A stretch of 64,000 nucleotides of DNA from Achromobacter sp. AONIH1 (GTDB lineage Bacteria; Pseudomonadota; Gammaproteobacteria; Burkholderiales; Burkholderiaceae_B). Position numbers and translations under genes: made by a program. Where the stretch lies: the NCBI RefSeq assembly GCF_002902905.1, contig NZ_CP026124.1, forward strand, positions 6,014,001 to 6,078,000, given 5' to 3'. This document shows positions 26,010 through 35,761 of this stretch, piece by piece (position 1 is the first letter of the stretch; every line of letters begins with the position of its first letter). The notes under the pieces are model-generated. The model saw only the letters and a list, made by a program, of their open reading frames with translations. It did not search any database and was not told the origin of the DNA.

Positions 26010-27569
26010 TCAAGGCTTGATCGACGTGCCCCAGGCGCGCGGCTTGCCCTCCCAGACCGAGAAGCCTTGCACGCGCTTGCCAGTGGCCCAGGCATCGGCG
26101 CCGTTGTAGAGCACCAGCAGCGGCGTCTGCTCCAGCATCAGCGCATGCAGCTGGTCGAACAGGGCCTGACGCCTGGCCGGATCGGATTCCAGGAAGCTCT
26201 CGTCGATCAGCTTCTGCGCCTGCGGATCGTCCCAGACCTTGCGCGGCTGCGCCGTCTTGTCGCCGGAGAACTGTTCGAAGCTCAGCGCGGGATCGATGCG
26301 CGAGGAGAACGTGAAGGAGCTGATCTGGTACTTGCCGGTGTTGTAGCGGTCCAGCTGCGTGGCCCACTCCAGCACTTCGATGCGGGCGTTGATGCCCACG
26401 GCCTGCATCATGGCCTGCGCCATCACGGCGACCTGGTAGCTCGGCACATGGGCGCGCTTGTTGGCGTAGATGACGATGGGCTCGCCCTTGTAGCCCGCTT
26501 CCTTCAGCAGTTGCTGCGCCCGCGCCGGATCATGGCGGTAGGCGCGCTTCTCGGCCTCCTTGTAGTAGGCCGAGCCGGTGTGGACGGCGGAGTTGTTCAG
26601 CTCGCCCAGCCCTTCCGACGCCGCCGCCACGACCTGCGGAATATCCAGCGCGGCGGCGATGGCCTGGCGCAGCTTGACGTTCTTGAGCACCGGATCCTGC
26701 GTCTGGAACAGCAGCGTGTGCTTGGTGGCGTCGTGCGGGGTCATGACGGCCACGGCGGGATTGCCCTTGAGTTCGGCCACGTCGGTATTGGTGATCTGGC
26801 TGGCGTCGATGGCGCCGGACACCAGCCCCGCCTTGGAGCTGGACGCGTCCGGCACCACCAGGAACCTGACCTCGTCGGCCAGCGCGCGCTTGGCGCCCAC
26901 GTAGCCGTCCGGCTTGTCGCCGGCCCCGGGAGGCTGCGCATAATCCTTGAAGGCCGTGAGCAGCACGTATTCGCCGCGCTTCCATTCCTTGAACTGGTAG
27001 GGGCCGGTGCCGATGGGCTTGTCCCAATTGCCATCGGCGCCCACCGAATCCTTGTGCACGATGGCGGTCATGCCGCAATCGGTGCGCGCCAGCGAATCCA
27101 GGAACACGGCGGATCGGTGGCTGATCTTCATGACCACGGTGCGCGCGTCGGGCGCGGACACGTCGGTCACCTTCAGGCCGTTGCGACCGTCGAAATCGCT
27201 GCGGCAACGCCAGTCGCTCCTGGGATCCATGTAGCGCTGCCAGTTCCACAGCACGTCGGCGGAACTCAGCGTGGCGCCATTATGGAACTTCACCCCCTCG
27301 CGCAGCGTGAAGGTATAGGTCAGCCCGTCGTCCGACATGCTCACCGATTGCGCCAGCAGCGGCGCCACGGTGCCATCCTCGCGATAGCCGACCAGGCCCT
27401 CCACCATGTGCAGCACCACGCCGTCGGTGGTGTTGTCGCGGTTCACGCCCGGATTGATGGAGCGGATGTCGGCCGGCTGCGCGATGGTCAGCACGGCTGC
27501 CTGGGCGGCGCCCGCCCAGGCCAGGGCGAGGCTGAGCGCGAGCGTTCGGGAAAGGGAAGGACGAGGCAT
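26010..27569 (-). CDS. Peptide ABC transporter substrate-binding protein (family 5), copy 2
   Basis: A 519-aa periplasmic binding protein. The signal peptide ends AGAAQA and the mature start AVLTIAQPADIRSINPGVNRDNTTDGV closely parallels copy 1, as do GVKFHNGATLSSADVLWNWQR and the KPIGTGPYQFKEWKRGEYV region. The two are clearly paralogues. Its promoter carries the identical 17-bp TTGGCGCCAA-containing operator plus a possible GntR site. It is downstream of the GntR gene and the Dpp/Opp permease-ATPase genes on the same strand. Confidence 0.92.
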   Translation of the reverse strand: MPRPSLSRTLALSLALAWAGAAQAAVLTIAQPADIRSINPGVNRDNTTDGVVLHMVEGLVGYREDGTVAPLLAQSVSMSDDGLTYTFTLREGVKFHNGATLSSADVLWNWQRYMDPRSDWRCRSDFDGRNGLKVTDVSAPDARTVVMKISHRSAVFLDSLARTDCGMTAIVHKDSVGADGNWDKPIGTGPYQFKEWKRGEYVLLTAFKDYAQPPGAGDKPDGYVGAKRALADEVRFLVVPDASSSKAGLVSGAIDASQITNTDVAELKGNPAVAVMTPHDATKHTLLFQTQDPVLKNVKLRQAIAAALDIPQVVAAASEGLGELNNSAVHTGSAYYKEAEKRAYRHDPARAQQLLKEAGYKGEPIVIYANKRAHVPSYQVAVMAQAMMQAVGINARIEVLEWATQLDRYNTGKYQISSFTFSSRIDPALSFEQFSGDKTAQPRKVWDDPQAQKLIDESFLESDPARRQALFDQLHALMLEQTPLLVLYNGADAWATGKRVQGFSVWEGKPRAWGTSIKP

Positions 27570-27602
27570 GTGGGGCTCCGGGGCTTGCGGCGCCGCTCAT
27601 GC

Positions 27603-27619
27603 ATTTTTGGCGCCAAAAT
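27603..27619. promoter_or_regulatory. TTGGCGCCAA operator upstream of peptide-binding protein copy 2
   Basis: ATTTTTGGCGCCAAAAT is identical over all 17 bp to the site at 20873-20889. It begins 34 bp before the start codon of the gene on the minus strand, where binding would interfere with transcription. Confidence 0.75.
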
Positions 27620-27621
27620 TT

Positions 27622-27642
27622 GATGCACATTATGGATGCATC
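27622..27642. promoter_or_regulatory. Candidate GntR-regulator site
   Basis: GATGCA (27622-27627) and TGCATC (27637-27642) form an inverted repeat with 9 bp between. TTTGATGCACA here resembles TTTTATGCACA at 28459-28469 in the promoter of the adjacent GntR gene. That shared element suggests GntR binding at both places. Confidence 0.4.
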
Positions 27643-27750
27643 GAATCACGGCGCCATCGGGAGTATCCCTGAAGCGCGGCTGCGGGAGGTGAAAAACGCA
27701 AGGCCGGAAAGCGTCGCGGCGGCGATCCGTTGCCGGATGGCCGCCGCGGG

Positions 27751-27770
27751 CCGGCGGGACAGCCCGCCGG
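27751..27770 (-). repeat. Hairpin after the GntR gene
   Basis: CCGGCGGG (27751-27758) and CCCGCCGG (27763-27770) form a perfect 8-bp stem with an ACAG loop, 34 bp past the GntR stop on the minus strand. No T-tract follows; a weak or Rho-assisted terminator is possible. Confidence 0.4.
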
Positions 27771-27803
27771 ATCAGGGAATGAAGCCGCGATTCGCGGCCG
27801 CGC

Positions 27804-28424
27804 TCAGGAAATGTCCTGGCCCACGTGCGCCGCGATGATCTTCTGCAGGCGCTTGACGTCGCGCGCCTCGAGCGCGTCGACCATGTCGAAATGTTCGCGC
27901 GCGGACATCTCGATGCGCGCGCGCGTCACCCATTCCTTGGCCGGCGCCGCCGGCCCGCGCGCGCGGGTTTCCTGGATCAGCGCGACCAGTTCGCGGTTGC
28001 TGCACAGGTCGTACAGCGCCGCGTGGAAGGCCAGGTTGACCTCGTACTGTTCCAGCAGCGTGCCGTCCTGCAGCAACTTGGCGAAGCGCTCGGCCAGCGC
28101 GCGCAGCGCGCGCACCTTGGCGCTGGTGACGTTGGGCATCAGGTCGGCCGCCGCGCCGGTCTCGAGCAGGATGCGGATGTCGCGGATCTGCCCGTGCACG
28201 TCCGGATCCATGGCGTACACGTGGTAGCCCCGGTTCGGGATGTGCGCGATCAGGCGCTTGGCCGTGAGCTGGTCCAGCGCCCGGCGCACTTCCAGGCGCG
28301 TGCAATCGTAGCGCTCCTGCAGATCGATCTGTTTCAGCCAGGCGCCGGCCCCGTACACGCCCGACTGGATGTCGTGGGCGATACGGTCGACCAGGCCCGG
28401 CTGCGTCGCCGCCGCTTTCGGCAT
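27804..28424 (-). CDS. GntR family (FCD) transcriptional regulator
   Basis: A 206-aa regulator with an N-terminal winged helix (LVDRIAHDIQSGVYGAGAWLKQIDLQERYDCTRLEVRRALDQLTAKRLIAHIPNRGYHV) and a C-terminal FCD all-helical ligand domain (residues about 80-200). The metal-binding histidines of FCD proteins are plausible in NLAFHAALYDLCSN and AREHFDMVDAL. It lies 78 bp downstream of the ABC ATPase gene in the same direction and may control the transport genes. A TTTTATGCACA element precedes it. Confidence 0.9.
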   Translation of the reverse strand: MPKAAATQPGLVDRIAHDIQSGVYGAGAWLKQIDLQERYDCTRLEVRRALDQLTAKRLIAHIPNRGYHVYAMDPDVHGQIRDIRILLETGAAADLMPNVTSAKVRALRALAERFAKLLQDGTLLEQYEVNLAFHAALYDLCSNRELVALIQETRARGPAAPAKEWVTRARIEMSAREHFDMVDALEARDVKRLQKIIAAHVGQDIS

Positions 28425-28502
28425 GGACCACTCCCGAGAATCAAATCCAAAGCGCGTATTTTATGCACACTCCCCGCCGGACATCGATCCCCGTTTCCCC
28501 CG

Positions 28503-30148
<1,646 letters not shown>

Positions 30149-30152
<4 letters not shown>

Positions 30153-30970
30153 TGCACGCCCCTCATGCGCGGATCGAAACGGTCCCGCACCGCGTCGCCC
30201 AGCAGGTTGATGCCCAGCAGCGCCAGCGCGATGGACAGCCCCGGGAAGATGGACAGGTAGGACGCCTGCGCCATGAACGGCCTTGCGGCGGCCAGCATGT
30301 TGCCCCAGGTCGGCGCGGGCGGCGGCACACCCAGGCCCAGGAAGGACAGCGCGCTCTCGGCCAGGATGACCCAGCCGAACATGGACGTGGCCAGCACCGT
30401 CAGCGGCGCGATGCAGTTCGGCAGCACGTGGCGCCACATCGTGTACAGCTCGGAATTGCCCAGCACGCGCGAGGATTCGATGAATTCCTTTTCGCGCAGG
30501 GACAGCACGGTGCCGCGCACGATGCGCGTGACCGACGGCGTGTACGCCAGGCCGAGCGCCAGGATGATGCCGTACTTGTTGGCCCCCACCACCGCCAGCA
30601 GTCCCAGCGCCAGCAGCAGGCCCGGAAAGGCCAGCAGGGCGTTGTTGAAGGCCATGATGATGCGGTCGGTCCAGCCGCGCACGAAACCGGTCAGCGTGCC
30701 GATCAGCGTGCCGGCGACGATGGCGAAGCTCACCGTCAGCAGGCTGATCCAGACGCTGCTGCTGGCGCCCGCCAGGAGGCGCGACAGCTCGTCGCGCCCG
30801 AACTCGTCAGTGCCGAGCAGGAAGCCGCCGCCGGGCGGCTTGAGCCGCGCGGCGAAATTGATCTTCAGCGGATCGTGCGGCGTCCACAGTTCCCCCATGA
30901 CGGCGGCCACGAGCATCACGCCGACGATCAGGCCGCCGATCAGCGCGTTGGCTGGAATCTTCTTTTTCAT
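30149..30970 (-). CDS. Dpp/Opp ABC transporter permease (DppC type)
   Basis: A 273-aa permease with an N-terminal helix ([18 protein letters not shown]), the HPDPLKIN-like lead ([18 protein letters not shown]), the [21 protein letters not shown] motif and the EAA loop [30 protein letters not shown]. These define the second permease of peptide importers. It overlaps the first permease by 4 bp and the ATPase by 4 bp, so all three are translationally coupled. Confidence 0.93.
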
Positions 30971-31911
30971 TCGGCGGTCACTCTCGGGTCGAAAATGGGA
31001 TAGCACAGGTCGATCAGCAGGTTCACCACCACATAGACCACGCCCACGAACAGCAGGCAGCCCTGGATCACCGGATAGTCGCGGGCAAAGATCGCGTCCA
31101 CCAGCAGCCGGCCCAGGCCGGGAATGGTGAACACGGTTTCCACCACGGCGATGCCGCCCAGCAGATTGCCCAGCACCAGCCCGATCAGCGTCCAGGTCGG
31201 GCCAAAGGCGTTGCGGAACGCGTGGCGCATCAGCACCGCCGATTCCGGCAGGCCCTTGGCGCGCGCGTGCGTGATGTAGTCCAGCCGCAGCACTTCCAGC
31301 GTGCTGGCCCGCGCCATGCGCAGGAGCACGCCGATCTCGTGCAGGAACAGCGTGGCGATGGGCATGATCAGATACAGCAGCCCCGCCTTCCAGTCCTCGC
31401 CGACGGACACATAGCCGACCACCGGCAGCCATTGCAGCTTGAGGCCGAACAGGATCAGCATCAGCAGGCCGAGCCAGAACGTGGGAATGGACACCAGCAG
31501 CGTGGCCGTCGATACCAGCGCCAGGTCGGCTGCCTGGTTCTGCTTCCAGGCGGCGATCATGCCGGCCGGCACCGCCACCAGCGCGGCCAGGATCACGGCC
31601 ACCACCACCACGCGGCCGCTGACCAGGAAGCGGTCCCATACCAGCGACAGCACGGGCTGGCCGGTATTGATCGACGATCCCAGGTCGCCGTGCAGCATGT
31701 TCGAGAACCAGATGCCGAACTGGGCGGCCCAGGTCTGGTCCAGTCCCAGCCGCGCCCGCAGGTCGGCCAGCGCGGCCGGCGTGGCCAGGTCGCCCAGCAG
31801 CAGCTGGGCGGGGTCGCCGGGAATCAGGCGGATCATCACGAACACCGCCACCGCCACGATCAGCAGCGTGGGCACGGCCATCAAGATCCGGGACAGCGCA
31901 AAACGCAGCAT
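30967..31911 (-). CDS. Dpp/Opp ABC transporter permease (DppB type)
   Basis: A 314-aa permease. LRFALSRILMAVPTLLIVAVAVFVMIRLIPGDPAQ is the classic DppB N-terminus, and the EAA loop is LRLDYITHARAKGLPESAVLMRHAFRNAFGPTWTLIG. It is the first transport gene after the alpha/beta hydrolase (61 bp gap), with CTGAGAGGAGCGAGCC as the ribosome-site region. It forms the channel with the DppC-type permease. Confidence 0.93.
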   Translation of the reverse strand: MLRFALSRILMAVPTLLIVAVAVFVMIRLIPGDPAQLLLGDLATPAALADLRARLGLDQTWAAQFGIWFSNMLHGDLGSSINTGQPVLSLVWDRFLVSGRVVVVAVILAALVAVPAGMIAAWKQNQAADLALVSTATLLVSIPTFWLGLLMLILFGLKLQWLPVVGYVSVGEDWKAGLLYLIMPIATLFLHEIGVLLRMARASTLEVLRLDYITHARAKGLPESAVLMRHAFRNAFGPTWTLIGLVLGNLLGGIAVVETVFTIPGLGRLLVDAIFARDYPVIQGCLLFVGVVYVVVNLLIDLCYPIFDPRVTAE

Positions 31912-31972
31912 GGCTCGCTCCTCTCAGTTCCGCCGGCCGGCGACGGCCCGGACGCACCGGACAGATCCGGCC

Positions 31973-32836
31973 TTATTCATTGCGCAGCCGGCGCAGCGTG
32001 GCAGCCAGGAAATCCTGCACCCGCGGCACGCACTTCAGGCCGTCGTGCGGCACGTTGTCCACCAGGTCCAGCACCGCGTGCACGCCGGCCGCCTCGAACG
32101 AGCGGCGCAGAGACTCCAGCCGTTCCGGACGGGTCAGCCCGGCCGAGTTCGCGCCCGGCATGTGGAACTTGCCGCCTTCGCGATGCGTGATCTCCCAGGT
32201 CTCCAGGTCGGCCTTGCCCACGATCATGTGCACGGCCACCTTGCGCAGCGCCTCGGCGTCGACAGCCTTGCCGAAGCGCGCCTGCGCATCGCGCACGCCG
32301 ACCCACCAATCCTGTTCGGGATCCAGCAGCGTGACCGAGCCCGGCGCGCCGATGGAAACGGCCCACAGCGTCTCGGGATGCAGCAGGGCGTAGCGGTTCA
32401 CGAACTGGCCGCCGCCCGAATAGCCGAACAGGCCGAAGCGCTCGAAGCGCCGGCCGAACTTCTCGCCGACCTCGGCCACCATGTCCTGCAGCACGTGGTC
32501 GTAGCGGATCCCGCCTTCATGCAGCTGCTTGAAGCCGTCGCGGTTGCCATCGCCCAGCACGCCCACCGGAAACAGCGGGCATAGCACGATGCAATCGTTC
32601 CAGCGCGCGAACTCGGCGAAGGCGTCGCGGTATTCGACGAAGGCGCGGCCGGTGCCGTGCATGACCACCACCAGTTCCACCGGATGGCGCGCGCTGTCGA
32701 TATGCGGCGGCACGTACATGCAGTACGAGAAGCGCGGATCGCTGCGGGCCGCGAAGATGGTGCTGTGCCCCAGGTCATAGATGGCCCGGGCGCGGGCATG
32801 GTCGGAAGGAACGGCGGTAGCTGCGCTGGACTGCAT
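31973..32836 (-). CDS. Alpha/beta hydrolase (PHB-depolymerase/esterase-like)
   Basis: A 287-aa serine hydrolase. The nucleophile elbow is GYSGGG, the oxyanion strand ELVVVMHGTGRAF, and the likely catalytic His is in LVDNVPHDGLK near the C-terminus. There is no signal peptide, so it acts in the cytoplasm. The start at MQSSAATAV is preferred over an ATG at 32899 that would adjoin the operator. It heads the minus-strand run of transporter genes under a TTGGCGCCAA palindrome. It may hydrolyse an ester or amide of the imported compound. Confidence 0.85.
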   Translation of the reverse strand: MQSSAATAVPSDHARARAIYDLGHSTIFAARSDPRFSYCMYVPPHIDSARHPVELVVVMHGTGRAFVEYRDAFAEFARWNDCIVLCPLFPVGVLGDGNRDGFKQLHEGGIRYDHVLQDMVAEVGEKFGRRFERFGLFGYSGGGQFVNRYALLHPETLWAVSIGAPGSVTLLDPEQDWWVGVRDAQARFGKAVDAEALRKVAVHMIVGKADLETWEITHREGGKFHMPGANSAGLTRPERLESLRRSFEAAGVHAVLDLVDNVPHDGLKCVPRVQDFLAATLRRLRNE

Positions 32837-32899
32837 GGCTCTCTCGGTTGGCCGGCGGCGAAGGCCGCCGTCCGCGATGGCGCGGAAATTATGAAACAT

Positions 32900-32915
32900 A
32901 AATTGGCGCCAATTT
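32900..32915. promoter_or_regulatory. TTGGCGCCAA operator upstream of the alpha/beta hydrolase gene
   Basis: AAATTGGCGCCAATTT is a perfect 16-bp palindrome, 64 bp upstream of the hydrolase start. It would control the hydrolase and the following permease-ATPase genes. Confidence 0.75.
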
Positions 32916-33023
32916 TAGGAATGAGCAAACCCGTCCCACAAGGCTGGGAAATCCCTAGGTAGAACAAGAATCGGGAAAAGGACGGGGATCGGGGCCAGGC
33001 GCCCGCTGCCGGGCGGCCCGCGC

Positions 33024-33458
33024 TCAGTCGAGCTTGTAGCTCTTGAGGTGGATGCTGGTCTCGGTGGCGGAGATCGCCTTGATGAGCCGGACGCGGTCCA
33101 GCGCCTGGGACATTTCCTCGATATTGGCCACGCTCAGCTCGGCCAGCAGGTCCCAGCGGCCATTGGTGTCATGCAGGCCCACCACGGCGGGGTCGCCCAG
33201 CAGCAGGCTGACGACGCGGCGGGTTTCGTTGCCGTCCACGGCGATGCTCATCCAGGCGCCGATGCGGTTGGGCTCGGATTCCGGCCGCAGCCGCACCGTA
33301 TAGCCCACGATGATGCCGGCGTCTTCCAGGCGCGTGATGCGGTTGTTCACCGTGCCGCGCGAGACGCCCAGTTTCTTGGCCAGGGTGGCCACCGTGCTGC
33401 GGGCGTCGGCGCGCAACAGGCTGAGCAATTGTTGATCCAGTGTGTCCATTATTGTCAT
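33024..33458 (-). CDS. Lrp/AsnC family transcriptional regulator
   Basis: A 144-aa regulator. The N-terminal helix-turn-helix is LDQQLLSLLRADARSTVATLAKKLGVSRGTVNNRITRLEDAGIIVGYTV, and the C-terminal RAM ligand domain contains GRWDLLAELSVANIEEMSQALDRVRLIKAISATETSIHL. The start is the ATG at 33458 or 33449; neither has a strong ribosome site. A perfect TTGGCGCCAA palindrome lies 12 bp upstream, which suggests autoregulation and makes this protein the best candidate to bind all four copies. It is divergent from the ornithine-cyclodeaminase-family gene. Confidence 0.92.
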   Translation of the reverse strand: MTIMDTLDQQLLSLLRADARSTVATLAKKLGVSRGTVNNRITRLEDAGIIVGYTVRLRPESEPNRIGAWMSIAVDGNETRRVVSLLLGDPAVVGLHDTNGRWDLLAELSVANIEEMSQALDRVRLIKAISATETSIHLKSYKLD

Positions 33459-33469
33459 TTCGACAGGCG

Positions 33470-33481
33470 ATTGGCGCCAAT
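33470..33481. promoter_or_regulatory. TTGGCGCCAA operator between the AsnC and ornithine-cyclodeaminase genes
   Basis: ATTGGCGCCAAT is a perfect 12-bp palindrome, 12 bp upstream of the AsnC start and 95 bp upstream of the divergent gene. It is the shortest of the four copies. Confidence 0.7.
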
Positions 33482-33575
33482 GTGAAATCTTATACGTGTT
33501 TTCCTGCCGAAATGGCAGCTTCCGGCTGACGCCGCCTTTGGTCAGAATTTTCATCAGTACAGAAGGAGACACCTC

Positions 33576-34658
33576 ATGAGCACGCTGCTCACCACCAAAG
33601 ACGTCGCCACGCTCATCGCGACGCGCACCCTGCCCCGCTGCCTGGAAGACCTGGCCGGACGCATCCGCGCCGACTTCCTGCGCTGGCCGGAATTCGACAA
33701 ATCGGCGCGCCTGGCCAGCCATTCCAGACTAGGCGTGATCGAACTCATGCCCGTGGCCGATGCCCGCTACTACAGCTTCAAGTATGTCAATGGCCATCCG
33801 CAGAATCCGCATATCGGCCTGCCCACCGTCATGGCCCTGGGCGTGCTGGCCGACGTGGCCACCGGCATTCCCCTGCTGGTGTCGGAACTGACCCTGACCA
33901 CCGCGCTGCGCACGGCCGCCATGTCCGCCGTGGCCGCGCAGGCGCTGGCCCGTCCCGGCGCGCGCAGCATGGCGCTGATCGGCAACGGCGCGCAAAGTGA
34001 ATTCCAGGCCCTGGCCTTCCATCACCTGCTGGGCATCAACGACATCCGCGCCTACGACCTGGATCCCGCCGCCACCCGCAAGCTGGCCGCCAATCTGGCG
34101 CGGGTTCCCGGCCTGCGCCTGCGGCCCTGCGCCAGCGCGGCCGAAGCGACGCGCGGCGCCGACATCGTCACCACGGTCACGGCGGACAAGGCCTACGCCA
34201 CCATCCTCACCGCCGACATGGTGGAAGACGGCATGCACCTGAACGCGGTCGGCGGCGACTGTCCCGGCAAGACCGAGCTGCACCGCGACGTGCTGCTGCG
34301 CGCCAGCACCTTCGTCGAATACGAGCCGCAGACCCGCATCGAAGGCGACATCCAGCAGATGCCCGCCGACTACCCCGTCACGGAACTGTGGCGCGTGCTG
34401 GCCGGACAGGCGCCGGGCCGCCGCGACGCGGGCGAGGTGACGCTGTTCGATTCCGTGGGCTTCGCGCTGGAAGACTATTCGGCGCTGCGCTACCTGGCAG
34501 ACTCGGCGCGGGAGCTGGGCCTGGGCCAGCCGGCCGGACTGATACCCGATCTGGCCGACCCGCGCGATCTGTATGCGCTGGTCGAAGCCAGCCGGACGGT
34601 CGGGGTCCAGGGCGAAGTCGCGGTGCCGGCCCGCGACAGCCACGCGCTCTGCGCCTAG
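33576..34658 (+). CDS. Ornithine cyclodeaminase/mu-crystallin family enzyme
   Basis: A 360-aa NAD(P)-dependent enzyme. The dinucleotide-binding motif is ALIGNGAQSEFQALAF, preceded by the substrate-binding TALRTAAMSAVAAQALARPG and followed by GMHLNAVGGDCPGKTEL. Members either cyclise ornithine to proline with loss of ammonia, or act as alanine dehydrogenases or imine reductases, so the exact reaction is open. A strong AGAAGGAGAC ribosome site precedes the ATG. It is divergent from AsnC, with the palindrome between them. Confidence 0.88.
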   Translation: MSTLLTTKDVATLIATRTLPRCLEDLAGRIRADFLRWPEFDKSARLASHSRLGVIELMPVADARYYSFKYVNGHPQNPHIGLPTVMALGVLADVATGIPLLVSELTLTTALRTAAMSAVAAQALARPGARSMALIGNGAQSEFQALAFHHLLGINDIRAYDLDPAATRKLAANLARVPGLRLRPCASAAEATRGADIVTTVTADKAYATILTADMVEDGMHLNAVGGDCPGKTELHRDVLLRASTFVEYEPQTRIEGDIQQMPADYPVTELWRVLAGQAPGRRDAGEVTLFDSVGFALEDYSALRYLADSARELGLGQPAGLIPDLADPRDLYALVEASRTVGVQGEVAVPARDSHALCA

Positions 34659-34960
34659 TCCGGCCGTCCGACCTCGGGATGCGGGGAGAACCTGCCAGCC
34701 ACCTTGGCTGGCGGCCGCGCGGCCCTGGCATGCGGCATCCCGGGCCGTCGAGGCGCGTGCGAGGCGCGTGCGAGGCGCCCACGCACTGATGTTCCAGTGC
34801 ATTGCCGCACCGCAGGCGCCAGGAGGGCGCGCGATATACTCGGCCACCGCAAGCCAAGCCTCGACGGTGGGCCCGGCGCACAGCACGCACGTCCCGCGTG
34901 CCCGCCCCCCGCCCGAGCGCGCCGGCACACTCATGAATTTCGGATTGTCACGACAAGCCC
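34659..34960. other. Intergenic region between the cyclodeaminase and glycosyltransferase-like genes
   Basis: These 302 bp contain no supported gene. GCCAGCCA-CCT-TGGCTGGC (34694-34712) is a perfect 8-bp hairpin near the cyclodeaminase end, without a T-tract. GAGGCGCGTGC is repeated in tandem at 34750-34771. A TATACT (34835-34840) could be a -10 for the next gene, but no -35 is clear. Confidence 0.6.
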
Positions 34961-35740
34961 ATGCTGCAATGGCTCAGACGCAAACTGTCCCCATGGTCGC
35001 CGGAACATCAGCGCTCGGTCGCGAAGTTTCCCGGCCAGGCTGAACTCGACCCGCCATCTCCCGCCGACCTGGCCGCCATGGGCATGACGGTGGCCTTCTT
35101 TACCCGCGACAGCATTTACGAAACGGAAAAGAACCGGCTGGTCCGCTCCGCTGAAAGGCTCCAGCTTCCCGTCGACGCCCAGGCTATCGACACCACCGGA
35201 TCCTGGGTGCGCAACGCCGCCATGAAGCCCGGCGTGCTGGTCGGCATGCGGCGCAAGCACCGCGGCCCCATGCTCTATGTGGACGTGGACGCGGTGTTCC
35301 ATCGCAATCCCTGGCCCAGCCTGGCCGCGCTGGATTGCGACATCGCCGCGTACCACGAGCCCGACGGCCATCTGCTCAGCGGCACGCTGTACATCAACGA
35401 CACGCCGGCGGCGGCCACCCTGCTGGATGAATGGGCGGCGGCTTGCGGCGCCAATCCCGATGAATGGGACCAGCTCGTGCTCGAACGCATCCTGGCCGAG
35501 GATGCCGCGCGCGCCGAACCGCGCTATCGCCAGGCGCGGCTGCCGGTCGCCTATTGCTGGATCTTCGACAAGATCGACAACGCGGCATCGGCGCAGGTCT
35601 ATATCGAACACCTGCAGGCCAGCCGTGAGAACAAGCCGCTCAAGGGGCTGTTCCGCAAGCCCGGCCGCAACGTACGGCGGCGCCGCGACCGGATCCGGAC
35701 GATAGAGAAGATTCTGTTCACCGGCGCGCGCGGCCGCTAA
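34961..35740 (+). CDS. Putative glycosyltransferase-like protein with a DxD motif
   Basis: A 259-aa protein. YVDVDAVFHRNPWPSL (about residues 106-121) resembles the metal-binding DxD of nucleotide-sugar transferases, and TLYINDTPAAATLLDEWAA with DEWDQLVLE resembles the C-terminal half of the nucleotide-diphospho-sugar transferase family. The end is very basic (RKPGRNVRRRRDRIR). No signal peptide is seen. It is not part of a sugar cluster, so the substrate is unknown. It converges with the EAL gene. Confidence 0.6.
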   Translation: MLQWLRRKLSPWSPEHQRSVAKFPGQAELDPPSPADLAAMGMTVAFFTRDSIYETEKNRLVRSAERLQLPVDAQAIDTTGSWVRNAAMKPGVLVGMRRKHRGPMLYVDVDAVFHRNPWPSLAALDCDIAAYHEPDGHLLSGTLYINDTPAAATLLDEWAAACGANPDEWDQLVLERILAEDAARAEPRYRQARLPVAYCWIFDKIDNAASAQVYIEHLQASRENKPLKGLFRKPGRNVRRRRDRIRTIEKILFTGARGR

Positions 35741-35761
35741 CAGACTAGCAGGGGCGCGCGA

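Noticed and set aside
23672..26095. Very long open frame antisense to the LysR and MFS genes
   Set aside because: GC-rich DNA gives long antisense frames; the translation is low-complexity Arg/Gln/His-rich, while both plus- and minus-strand family genes there have clear motifs.
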